A stretch of 64,000 nt of DNA from Lasioglossum baleicum (lineage: Eukaryota > Arthropoda > Insecta > Hymenoptera > Halictidae), in NCBI RefSeq assembly GCF_051020765.1, contig NW_027469365.1, positions 116,832 through 180,831 on the forward strand, given 5' to 3'. Position numbers and translations under genes: made by a program. Each line of letters starts with the position of its first letter. Position 1 is the first letter of the stretch. Below, piece after piece: positions 38,093 through 49,743 of the stretch. A model generated the notes under the pieces. The model was not told the origin of the DNA. It saw only the letters and a program-made list of their open reading frames with translations, and made no database searches.

Positions 38093-41000
38093 CATGCGCA
38101 TCCCAAAAAACCTGCGCATGCGCATCCCACAAAACTTCGCACGTGTTTTTACTCGACTAGCCTGCGGGATGCATCCTCTCGCACGTGTTTTTACTCGACT
38201 AGCCTGTTGGATGCATCCTCTCGCACGTGTTTTTGCTCGACTAGCCTGCGGGATGCATCCTCTCGCACGTGTTTTTACTCGACTAGCCTGCGGGATTCAT
38301 CCTCTCGCACGTGCTTTTACTCGACTAGCCTGCGGGATGCATCCTCTCGCACGTGTTTTTGCTCGACTAGCCTGCAGGATTCATCCTCTCGCACGTGTTT
38401 TTACTCGACTAGCCTGCGGGATGCATCCTCTCGCACGTGTTTTTGCTCGACTAGCCTGCGGGATGCATCCTCTCGCACGTGTTTTTACTCGACTAGCCAT
38501 GCGCATCCCAAAAAACCTGCGCATGCGCATCCCAAAAAACCTGCGCATGCGCATCCCACAAAACTTCGCACGTGTTTTTACTCGACTAGCCTGCGGGATG
38601 CATCCTCTCGCACGTGTTTTTACTCGACTAGCCTGCGGGATGCATCCTCTCGCACGTGTTTTTGCTCGACTAGCCTGCGGGATGCATCCTCTCGCACGTG
38701 TTTTTGCTCGACTAGCCTGCGGGATGCATCCTCTCGCACGTGTATTTGCTCGACTAGCCTGCGGGATGCATCCTCTCGCACGTGTTTGTGCTCGACTAGC
38801 CTGCGGGATGCATCCACTCGCACGTGTTTTTACTTGACTAGCCTGCGGGATGCATCCTCTCGCACGTGTTTTTGCTCGACTAGCCTGCGGGATGCATCCT
38901 CTCGCACGTGTATTTGCTCGACTAGCCTGCGGGATGCATCCTCTCGCACGTGTTTGTGCTCGACTAGCCTGCGGGATGCATCCACTCGCACGTGTTTTTA
39001 CTTGACTAGCCTGCGGGATGCATCCTCTCGCACGTGTTTTTGCTCGACTAGCCTGCGGGATGCATCCTCTCGCACGTGTTTTTACTCGACTAGCCTGCGG
39101 GATTCATCCTCTCGCACGTGTTTTTACTTGACTAGGCTGCGGGATGCATCCTCTCGCACGTGTTTTTGCTCGACTAGCCTGCGGGATGCATCCTCTCGCA
39201 CGTGTTTTTGCTCGACTAGCCTGCGGGATGCATCCTCTCGCACGTGTTTTTACTCGACAAGCCTGCGGGATGCATCCTCTCGCACGTGTTTTTGCTCGAC
39301 TAGCCTGCGGGATGCATCCTCTCGCACGTGTTTTTACTCGACTAGCCTGCAGGATTCATCTCGCACGTGCTTTTACTCGACTAGCCTTCGGGATGCATCC
39401 TCTCGCACGTGTTTTTGCTCGACTAGCCTGCAGGATTCATCCTCTCGCACGTGTTTTTACTCGACTAGCCTGCGGGATGCATCCTCTCGCACGTGTTTTT
39501 ACTCGACTAGCCTGCGGGACGCATCCTCTCGCACGTGTTTTTACTCGACTAGTCTGCGGGATGCATCCTCTCGCACGTGTTTTTGCTCGACTAGCCTGCG
39601 GGATGCATCTTCTCGCACGTGTTTTTGCTCGACTAGCCTGCGGGATGCATCCTCTCGCACGTGTTTTTGCTCGACTAGCCTGCGGGATGCATCCTCTCGC
39701 ACGTGTTTTTACTCGACTAGCCATGCGCATCCCAAAAAACCTGCGCATGCGCATCCCAAAAAACCTGCGCATGCGCATCCCACAAAACCTGCGCATGCGC
39801 ATCCCACAAAACTTCGCACGTGTTTTTACTCGACTAGCCTGCGGGATGCATCCTCTCGCACGTGTTTTTGCTCGACTAGCCTGCGGGATGCATCCTCTCG
39901 CACGTGTTTTTACTCGACTAGCCTGCGGGATGCATCCTCTCGCACGTGTTTTTGCTCGACTAGCCTGCGGGATGCATCCTCTCGCACGTGTTTTTACTCG
40001 ACTAGCCTGCGGGATTCATCCTCTCGCACGTGCTTTTACTCGACTAGCCTGCGGGATGCATCCTCTCGCACGTGTTTTTGCTCGACTAGCCTGCAGGATT
40101 CATCCTCTCGCACGTGTTTTTACTCGACTAGCCTGCGGGATGAATCCTCTCGCACGTGTTTTTGCTCGACTAGCCTGCGGGATGCATCCTCTCGCACGTG
40201 TTTTTACTCGACTAGCCTGCGGGATGCATCCTCTCGCACGTGTTTTTACTCGACTAGCCTGCGGGATGCATCCTCTCGCACGTGTTTTTACTCGACTAGC
40301 CTGCGGGAAGCATCCTCTCGCACGTGTTTTTACTCGACTAGACTGCGGGATGCATCCTCTCGCACGTGTTTTTGCTCGACTAGCCTGCGGGATGCATCCT
40401 CTCGCACGTGTTTTAGCTCGACTAGCCTGCGGGATGCATCCTCTCGCACGTGTATTTGCTCGACTAGCCTGCGGGATGCATCCTCTCGCACGTGTTTGTG
40501 CTCGACTAGCCTGCGGGATGCATCCTCTCGCACGTGTTTTTACTTGACTAGCCTGCGGGATGCATCCTCTCGCACGTGTTTTTGCTCGACTAGCCTGCGG
40601 GATGCATCCTCTCGCACGTGTTTTTGCTCGACTAGCCTGCGGGATGCATCCTCTCGCACGTGTTTTTGCTCGACTAGCCTGCGGGATGCATCCTCTCGCA
40701 CGTGTTTTTACTCGACTAGCCTGCGGGATGCATCCTCTCGCACGTGTTTTTGCTCGACTAGCCTGCGGGATGCATCCTCTCGCACGTGTTTTTGCTCGAC
40801 TAGCCATGCGCATCCCAAAAAACCTGCGCATGCGCATCCCACAAAACTTCGCACGTGTTTTTACTCGACTAGCCTGCGGGATGCATCCTCTCGCACGTGT
40901 TTTTACTCGACTAGCCTGTTGGATGCATCCTCTCGCACGTGTTTTTGCTCGACTAGCCTGCGGGATGCATCCTCTCGCACGTGTTTTTACTCGACTAGCC

Positions 41001-41209
41001 TGCGGGATTCATCCTCTCGCACGTGCTTTTACTCGACTAGCCTGCGGGATGCATCCTCTCGCACGTGTTTTTGCTCGACTAGCCTGCAGGATTCATCCTC
41101 TCGCACGTGTTTTTACTCGACTAGCCTGCGGGATGAATCCTCTCGCACGTGTTTTTGCTCGACTAGCCTGCGGGATGCATCCTCTCGCACGTGTTTTTGC
41201 TCGACTAGC
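38093..41209. repeat. 3117-bp tandem unit, first copy
   Basis: The cassettes at 38093, 38498 and 39722 recur at 41210, 41615 and 42838 (offset 3117 bp, then 3116 bp after a 1-bp loss near 41945). The stretch 38.5-40.5 kb also matches 19.5-21.6 kb at 18,963 bp. The rare CATCTTCTCGC monomer near 39609 and the GTTTTAGCTC monomer near 40414 are private to this copy. Confidence 0.85.
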
Positions 41210-44190
41210 CATGCGCATCCCAAAAAACCTGCGCATGCGCATCCCACAAAACTTCGCACGTGTTTTTACTCGACTAGCCTGCGGGATGCATCCTCTCGCA
41301 CGTGTTTTTACTCGACTAGCCTGTTGGATGCATCCTCTCGCACGTGTTTTTGCTCGACTAGCCTGCGGGATGCATCCTCTCGCACGTGTTTTTACTCGAC
41401 TAGCCTGCGGGATTCATCCTCTCGCACGTGCTTTTACTCGACTAGCCTGCGGGATGCATCCTCTCGCACGTGTTTTTGCTCGACTAGCCTGCAGGATTCA
41501 TCCTCTCGCACGTGTTTTTACTCGACTAGCCTGCGGGATGCATCCTCTCGCACGTGTTTTTGCTCGACTAGCCTGCGGGATGCATCCTCTCGCACGTGTT
41601 TTTACTCGACTAGCCATGCGCATCCCAAAAAACCTGCGCATGCGCATCCCAAAAAACCTGCGCATGCGCATCCCACAAAACTTCGCACGTGTTTTTACTC
41701 GACTAGCCTGCGGGATGCATCCTCTCGCACGTGTTTTTACTCGACTAGCCTGCGGGATGCATCCTCTCGCACGTGTTTTTGCTCGACTAGCCTGCGGGAT
41801 GCATCCTCTCGCACGTGTTTTTGCTCGACTAGCCTGCGGGATGCATCCTCTCGCACGTGTATTTGCTCGACTAGCCTGCGGGATGCATCCTCTCGCACGT
41901 GTTTGTGCTCGACTAGCCTGCGGGATGCATCCACTCGCACGTGTTTTACTTGACTAGCCTGCGGGATGCATCCTCTCGCACGTGTTTTTGCTCGACTAGC
42001 CTGCGGGATGCATCCTCTCGCACGTGTATTTGCTCGACTAGCCTGCGGGATGCATCCTCTCGCACGTGTTTGTGCTCGACTAGCCTGCGGGATGCATCCA
42101 CTCGCACGTGTTTTTACTTGACTAGCCTGCGGGATGCATCCTCTCGCACGTGTTTTTGCTCGACTAGCCTGCGGGATGCATCCTCTCGCACGTGTTTTTA
42201 CTCGACTAGCCTGCGGGATTCATCCTCTCGCACGTGTTTTTACTTGACTAGGCTGCGGGATGCATCCTCTCGCACGTGTTTTTGCTCGACTAGCCTGCGG
42301 GATGCATCCTCTCGCACGTGTTTTTGCTCGACTAGCCTGCGGGATGCATCCTCTCGCACGTGTTTTTACTCGACAAGCCTGCGGGATGCATCCTCTCGCA
42401 CGTGTTTTTGCTCGACTAGCCTGCGGGATGCATCCTCTCGCACGTGTTTTTACTCGACTAGCCTGCAGGATTCATCTCGCACGTGCTTTTACTCGACTAG
42501 CCTTCGGGATGCATCCTCTCGCACGTGTTTTTGCTCGACTAGCCTGCAGGATTCATCCTCTCGCACGTGTTTTTACTCGACTAGCCTGCGGGATGCATCC
42601 TCTCGCACGTGTTTTTACTCGACTAGCCTGCGGGACGCATCCTCTCGCACGTGTTTTTACTCGACTAGTCTGCGGGATGCATCCTCTCGCACGTGTTTTT
42701 GCTCGACTAGCCTGCAGGATGCATCCTCTCGCACGTGTTTTTGCTCGACTAGCCTGCGGGATGCATCCTCTCGCACGTGTTTTTGCTCGACTAGCCTGCG
42801 GGATGCATCCTCTCGCACGTGTTTTTACTCGACTAGCCATGCGCATCCCAAAAAACCTGCGCATGCGCATCCCAAAAAACCTGCGCATGCGCATCCCACA
42901 AAACCTGCGCATGCGCATCCCACAAAACTTCGCACGTGTTTTTACTCGACTAGCCTGCGGGATGCATCCTCTCGCACGTGTTTTTGCTCGACTAGCCTGC
43001 GGGATGCATCCTCTCGCACGTGTTTTTACTCGACTAGCCTGCGGGATGCATCCTCTCGCACGTGTTTTTGCTCGACTAGCCTGCGGGATGCATCCTCTCG
43101 CACGTGTTTTTACTCGACTAGCCTGCGGGATTCATCCTCTCGCACGTGCTTTTACTCGACTAGCCTGCGGGATGCATCCTCTCGCACGTGTTTTTGCTCG
43201 ACTAGCCTGCAGGATTCATCCTCTCGCACGTGTTTTTACTCGACTAGCCTGCGGGATGAATCCTCTCGCACGTGTTTTTGCTCGACTAGCCTGCGGGATG
43301 CATCCTCTCGCACGTGTTTTTACTCGACTAGCCTGCGGGATGCATCCTCTCGCACGTGTTTTTACTCGACTAGCCTGCGGGATGCATCCTCTCGCACGTG
43401 TTTTTACTCGACTAGCCTGCGGGAAGCATCCTCTCGCACGTGTTTTTACTCGACTAGACTGCGGGATGCATCCTCTCGCACGTGTTTTTGCTCGACTAGC
43501 CTGCGGGATGCATCCTCTCGCACGTGTTTTTGCTCGACTAGCCTGCGGGATGCATCCTCTCGCACGTGTATTTGCTCGACTAGCCTGCGGGATGCATCCT
43601 CTCGCACGTGTTTGTGCTCGACTAGCCTGCGGGATGCATCCTCTCGCACGTGTTTTTACTTGACTAGCCTGCGGGATGCATCCTCTCGCACGTGTTTTTG
43701 CTCGACTAGCCTGCGGGATGCATCCTCTCGCACGTGTTTTTGCTCGACTAGCCTGCGGGATGCATCCTCTCGCACGTGTTTTTACTCGACTAGCCATGCG
43801 CATCCCAAAAAACCTGCGCATGCGCATCCCAAAAAACCTGCGCATGCGCATCCCAAAAAACCTGCGCATGCGCATCCCAAAAAACCTGCGCATGCGCATC
43901 CCACAAAACTTCGCACGTGTTTTTACTCGACTAGCCTGCGGGATGCATCCTCTCGCACGTGTTTTTACTCGACTAGCCTGCGGGATGCATCCTCTCGCAC
44001 GTGTTTTTGCTCGACTAGCCTGCGGGATGCATCCTCTCGCACGTGTTTTTGCTCGACTAGCCTGCGGGATGCATCCTCTCGCACGTGTATTTGCTCGACT
44101 AGCCTGCGGGATGCATCCTCTCGCACGTGTTTGTGCTCGACTAGCCTGCGGGATGCATCCACTCGCACGTGTTTTTACTTGACTAGCCTG
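41210..44190. repeat. 3117-bp tandem unit, second copy, extended by a 21.7-kb-type cassette
   Basis: The stretch 41.2-43.66 kb repeats 38.1-40.55 kb. From the trio ending at 43663 the array continues like 21.6-22.1 kb, including the five-unit AAAAC cassette at 43795 (offset 22,079 bp). The first copy at 40.55 kb continues differently, so one of the two has lost or exchanged its right flank. Confidence 0.82.
41941..41950. other. Single-base deletion in the T tract
   Basis: The monomer reads GTG, four T, ACTTGAC, where the parallel copy near 38824 has five T. This is one of the rare length changes in the window that is not a multiple of three. It ends the open frame that starts at 716 and shifts all later monomers by one base. 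It is absent from the 19.86-kb and 38.82-kb relatives, so it is a recent private change or an assembly error. Confidence 0.9.
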
Positions 44191-46416
44191 CGGGATGCAT
44201 CCTCTCGCACGTGTTTTTGCTCGACTAGCCTGCGGGATGCATCCTCTCGCACGTGTTTTTGCTCGACTAGCCTGCGGGATGCATCCTCTCGCACGTGTTT
44301 TTACTCGACTAGCCTGCGGGATGCATCCTCTCGCACGTGTTTTTGCTCGACTAGCCTGCGGGATGCATCCTCTCGCACGTGTTTTTGCTCGACTAGCCAT
44401 GCGCATCCCAAAAAACCTGCGCATGCGCATCCCACAAAACTTCGCACGTGTTTTTACTCGACTAGCCTGCGGGATGCATCCTCTCGCACGAGTTTTTACT
44501 CGACTAGCCTGTTGGATGCATCCTCTCGCACGTGTTTTTGCTCGACTAGCCTGCGGGATGCATCCTCTCGCACGTGTTTTTACTCGACTAGCCTGCGGGA
44601 TTCATCCTCTCGCACGTGCTTTTACTCGACTAGCCTGCGGGATGCATCCTCTCGCACGTGTTTTTGCTCGACTAGCCTGCAGGATTCATCCTCTCGCACG
44701 TGTTTTTACTCGACTAGCCTGCGGGATGAATCCTCTCGCACGTGTTTTTGCTCGACTAGCCTGCGGGATGCATCCTCTCGCACGTGTTTTTGCTCGACTA
44801 GCCTGCGGGACGCATCCTCGCGCACGTGTTTTTACTCGACTAGCCTGCGGGATGCAACCTCTCGCACGTGTTTTTACTCGACTAGCCTGCGGGAAGCATC
44901 CTCTTGCACGTGTTTTTACTCGACTAGCCTGCGGGATGCATCCTCTCGCACGTGTTTTTACTCGACTAGCCTGCGGGAAGCATCCTCTCGCACGTGTTTT
45001 TACTCGACTAGTCTGCGGGAAGCATCCTCTCGCACGTGTTTTTACTCGACTAGTCTGCGGGATGCATCCTCTCGCACGTGTTTTTGCTCGACTAGCCTGC
45101 GGGATGCATCCTCTCGCACGTGTTTTTGCTCGACTAGCCTGCGGGATGCATCCTCCCGCACGTGTTTTTGCTCGACTAGCCTGCGGGATGCATCCTCTCG
45201 CACGTGTTTTTGCTCGACTAGCCATGCGCATCCCAAAAAACCTGCGAATGCGCATCCCACAAAACCTCGCACGTGTTTTTACTCGACTAGCCTGCGGGAT
45301 GCATCCTCTCGCACGTGTTTTTACTCGAGTAGCCTGCGAGATGCATCCTCTCGCACGTGTTTTTACTCGACTAGCCTGCGGGATGCATCCTCTCGCACGT
45401 GCTTTTGCTCGACTAGCCTGCGGGATGCATCCTCTCGCACGTGTTTTTGCTCGACTAGCCTGCGGGATGCATCCTCTCGCACGTGTTTTTGCTCGACTAG
45501 CCTGCGGGATGCATCCTCTCGCACGTGTTTTTGCTCGACTAGCCTGCGGGATGCATCCTCTCGCAAGTGTTTTTGCTCGACTAGCCATGCGCATCCCAAA
45601 AAACCTGCGCATGCGCATCCCAAAAAACCTGCACATGCGCATCCCACAAAACCTGCGCATGCGCATCCCACAAAACCTCGCACGTGTTTGTGCTCGACTA
45701 GCCTGCGGGATGCATCCTCTCGCACGTGTTTTTACTCGACTAGCCTGCGGGATGCATCCTCTCGCACGTGTTTTTACTCGACTAGCCTGCGGGATGCATC
45801 CTCTCGCACGTGTTTTTACTCGACTAGCCTGCGGTAAGCATCCCCTCGCACGTGTTTTTACTCGACTAGCCTGCGGGATGCATCCTCTCGCACGTGTTTT
45901 TGCTCGACTAGCCTGCGGGATGCATCCTCTCGCACGTGTATTTGCTCGACTAGCCTGCGGGATGCATCCTCTCGCACGTGTTTTTACTCGACTAGCCTGC
46001 GGGATTCATCCTCTCGCACGTGCTTTTACTCGACTAGCCTGCGGGATGCATCCTCTCGCACGTGTTTTTGCTCGACTAGCCTGCAGGATTCATCCTCTCG
46101 CACGTGTTTTTACTCGACTAGCCTGCGGGATGAATCCTCTCGCACGTGTTTTTGCTCGACTAGCCTGCGGGATGCATCCTCTCGCACGTGTTTTTGCTCG
46201 ACTAGCCTGCGGGATGCATCCTCTCGCACGTGTTTTTGCTCGACTATCCTGCGGGATGCATCCTCTCGCACGTGTTTTTGCTCGACTAGCCTGCGGGATG
46301 CATCCTCTCGCACGTGTTTTTGCTCGACTAGCCTGCGGGATGCATCCTCTCGCACGTGTTTTTACTCGACTAGCCTGCGGGATGCATCCTCTCGCACGTG
46401 TTTTTACTCGACTAGC
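44190..46416. repeat. Higher-order block also present at 51.6-53.2 kb
   Basis: The cassettes at 44398, 45223 and 45586 match 51780, 52605 and 52968 at 7382 bp. Shared rare variants are CTCGAGTAGCCTGCGAG (CTCGAG at about 45324 and 52706), CGCAAGTG (about 45565 and 52947), GCGAATGCGC and GCACATGCGC in cassettes, and CTGCGGTAAGCATCCCC near 45834 and 53216. The right end, 45.9-46.4 kb, belongs to another source. Confidence 0.85.
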
Positions 46417-46481
46417 CATGCGCATCAAAAAAACCTGCGCATGCGCATCCCAAAAAACCTGCGCATGCGCATCCCACAAAA
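46417..46481. repeat. Damaged three-unit cassette, 1 bp short
   Basis: The first unit reads CATGCGCATC followed by seven A, where the usual form is CATGCGCATCCC followed by six A. It has lost one base net and part of the C tract. The remaining two units are normal. The damage shifts the reading phase of everything downstream. I saw no other copy of this lesion. Confidence 0.88.
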
Positions 46482-49400
46482 CTTCGCACGTGTTTTTACT
46501 CGACTAGCCTGCGGGATGCATCCTCTCGCACGTGTTTTTACTCGACTAGCCTGCGGGATGCATCCTCTCGCACGTGTTTTTGCTCGACTAGCCTGCGGGA
46601 TGCATCCTCTCGCACGTGTTTTTGCTCGACTAGCCTGCGGGATGCATCCTCTCGCACGTGTATTTGCTCGACTAGCCTGCGGGATGCATCCTCTTGCACG
46701 TGTTTGTGCTCGACTAGCCTGCGGGATGCATCCTCTCGCACGTGTTTTTACTTGACTAGCCTGCGGGATGCATCCTCTCGCACGTGTTTTTGCTCGACTA
46801 GCCTGCGGGATGCATCCTCTCGCACGTGTTTTTGCTCGACTAGCCTGCGGGATGCATCCTCTCGCACGTGTTTTTACTCGACTAGCCTGCGGGATGCATC
46901 CTCTCGCACGTGTTTTTGCTCGACTAGCCTGCGGGATGCATCCTCTCGCACGTGTTTTTGCTCGACTAGCCATGCGCATCCCAAAAAACCTGCGCATGCG
47001 CATCCCACAAAACTTCGCACGTGTTTTTACTCGACTAGCCTGCGGGATGCATCCTCTCGCACGTGTTTTTACTCGACTAGCCTGTTGGATGCATCCTCTC
47101 GCACGTGTTTTTGCTCGACTAGCCTGCGGGATGCATCCTCTCGCACGTGTTTTTACTCGACTAGCCTGCGGGATTCATCCTCTCGCACGTGCTTTTACTC
47201 GACTAGCCTGCGGGATGCATCCTCTCGCACGTGTTTTTGCTCGACTAGCCTGCAGGATTCATCCTCTCGCACGTGTTTTTACTCGACTAGCCTGCGGGAT
47301 GAATCCTCTCGCACGTGTTTTTGCTCGACTAGCCTGCGGGATGCATCCTCTCGCACGTGTTTTTGCTCGACTAGCCTGCGGGACGCATCCTCTCGCACGT
47401 GTTTTTACTCGACTAGCCTGCGGGATGCATCCTCCCGCACGTGTTTTTACTCGACTAGCCTGCGGGAAGCATCCTCTTGCACGTGTTTTTACTCGACTAG
47501 CCTGCGGGATGCATCCTCTCGCACGTGTTTTTACTCGACTAGCCTGCGGGAAGCTTCCTCTCGCACGTGTTTTTACTCGACTAGTCTGCGGGAAGCATCC
47601 TCTCGCACGTGTTTTTACTCGACTAGTCTGCGGGATGCATCCTCTCGCACGTGTTTTTGCTCGACTAGCCTGCGGGATGCATCCTCTCGCACGTGTTTTT
47701 GCTCGACTAGCCATGCGCATCCCAAAAAACCTGCGAATGCGCATCCCACAAAACCTCGCACGTGTTTTTACTCGACTAGCCTGCGGGATGCATCCTCTCG
47801 CACGTGTTTTTACTCGAGTAGCCTGCGAGATGCATCCTCTCGCACGTGTTTTTACTCGACTAGCCTGCGGGATGCATCCTCTCGCACGTGCTTTTGCTCG
47901 ACTAGCCTGCGGGATGCATCCTCTCGCACGTGTTTTTGCTCGACTAGCCTGCGGGATGCATCCTCTCGCACGTGTTTTTGCTCGACTAGCCTGCGGGATG
48001 CATCCTCTCGCACGTGTTTTTGCTCGACTAGCCTGCGGGATGCATCCTCTCGCACGTGTTTTTGCTCGACTAGCCATGCGCATCCCAAAAAACCTGCGCA
48101 TGCGCATCCCACAAAACCTCGCACGTGTTTGTGCTCGACTAGCCTGCGGGATGCATCCTCTCGCACGTGTTTTTACTCGACTAGCCTGCGGGATGAATCC
48201 TCTCGCACGTGTTTTTACTCGACTAGCCTGCGGGATGCATCCTCTCGCACGTGTTTTTACTCGACTAGCCTGCGGGAAGCATCCCCTCGCACGTGTTTTT
48301 ACTCGACTAGTCTGCGGGATGCATCCTCTCGCACGTGTTTTTGCTCGACTAGCCTGCGGGATGCATCCTCTCGCACGTGTTTTTGCTCGACTAGCCTGCG
48401 GGATGCATCCTCTCGCACGTGTATTTGCTCGACTAGCCTGCGGGATGCATCCTCTCGCACGTGTTTGTGCTCGACTAGCCTGCGGGATGCATCCTCTCGC
48501 ACGTGTTTTTACTTGACTAGCCTGCGGGATGCATCCTCTCGCACGTGTTTTTGCTCGACTAGCCTGCGGGATGCATCCTCTCGCACGTGTTTTTACTCGA
48601 CTAGCCTGCGGGATGCATCCTCTCGCACGTGTTTTTGCTCGACTAGCCTGCGGGATGCATCCTCTCGCACGTGTTTTTACTCGACTAGCCTGCGGGATTC
48701 ATCCTCTCGCACGTGCTTTTACTCGACTAGCCTGCGGGATTCATCCTCTCGCACGTGTTTTTGCTCGACTAGCCTGCAGGATTCATCCTCTCGCACGTGT
48801 TTTTGCTCGACTAGCCTGCGGGATGCATCCTCTCGCACGTGTTTTTACTCGACTAGCCTGCGGGATGCATCCTCTCGCACGTGTTTTTGCTCGACTAGCC
48901 TGCGGGATGCATCCTCTCGCACGTGTTTTTACTCGACTAGCCTGCGGGATGAATCCTCTCGCACGTGTTTTTGCTCGACTAGCCTGCGGGATGCATCCTC
49001 TCGCACGTGTTTTTACTCGACTAGCCTGCGGGATGCATCCTCTCGCACGTGTTTTTACTCGACTAGCCTGCGGGATGCATCCTCTCGCACGTGTTTTTAC
49101 TCGACTAGCCTGCGGGAAGCATCCTCTCGCACGTGTTTTTACTCGACTAGACTGCGGGATGCATCCTCTCGCACGTGTTTTTGCTCGACTAGCCTGCGGG
49201 ATGCATCCTCTCGCACGTGTTTTTGCTCGACTAGCCTGCGGGATGCATCCTCTCGCACGTGTATTTGCTCGACTAGCCTGCGGGATGCATCCTCTCGCAC
49301 GTGTTTTTACTCGACTAGCCTGCGGGATTCATCCTCTCGCACGTGTTTTTACTCGACTAGCCTGCGGGATTCATCCTCTCGCACGTGCTTTTACTCGACT

Positions 49401-49743
49401 AGCCTGCGGGATTCATCCTCTCGCACGTGTTTTTGCTCGACTAGCCTGCAGGATTCATCCTCTCGCACGTGTTTTTACTCGACTAGCCTGCGGGATGAAT
49501 CCTCTCGCACGTGTTTTTGCTCGACTAGCCATGCGCATCCCAAAAAACCTGTGCATGCGCATCCCAAAAAACCTGCGCATGCGCATCCCACAAAACTTCG
49601 CACGTGTTTTTACTCGACTAGCCTGCGGGATGCATCCTCTCGCACGTGTTTTTACTCGACTAGCCTGCGGGATGCATCCTCTCGCACGTGTTTGTGCTCG
49701 ACTAGCCTGCGGGATGCATCCTCTCGCACGTGTTTTTACTTGA
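46482..49743. repeat. Array block with a shortened copy of the 44.4-45.7 kb unit
   Basis: The cassettes at 47712 and 48075 correspond to 45223 and 45586 at 2489 bp, but the second has two units instead of four. The CTCGAG marker is at 47813. From 48.08 kb the block matches 56.2-57 kb (offset 8130 bp) and, near the cassette at 49530, matches 57702 (offset 8172 bp). The run 48117-49529 has no cassette and is rich in GATTCAT monomers. Confidence 0.82.

Noticed and set aside
716..41953. A giant repeat protein of about 13,700 residues
   Set aside because: Four of the six frames are open because repeat lengths are multiples of three. There is no promoter, unique N- or C-terminal region, intron structure or silent-change bias, and the frame ends at a private 1-bp deletion. 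I do not annotate it, or the shorter frames on either strand, as coding.
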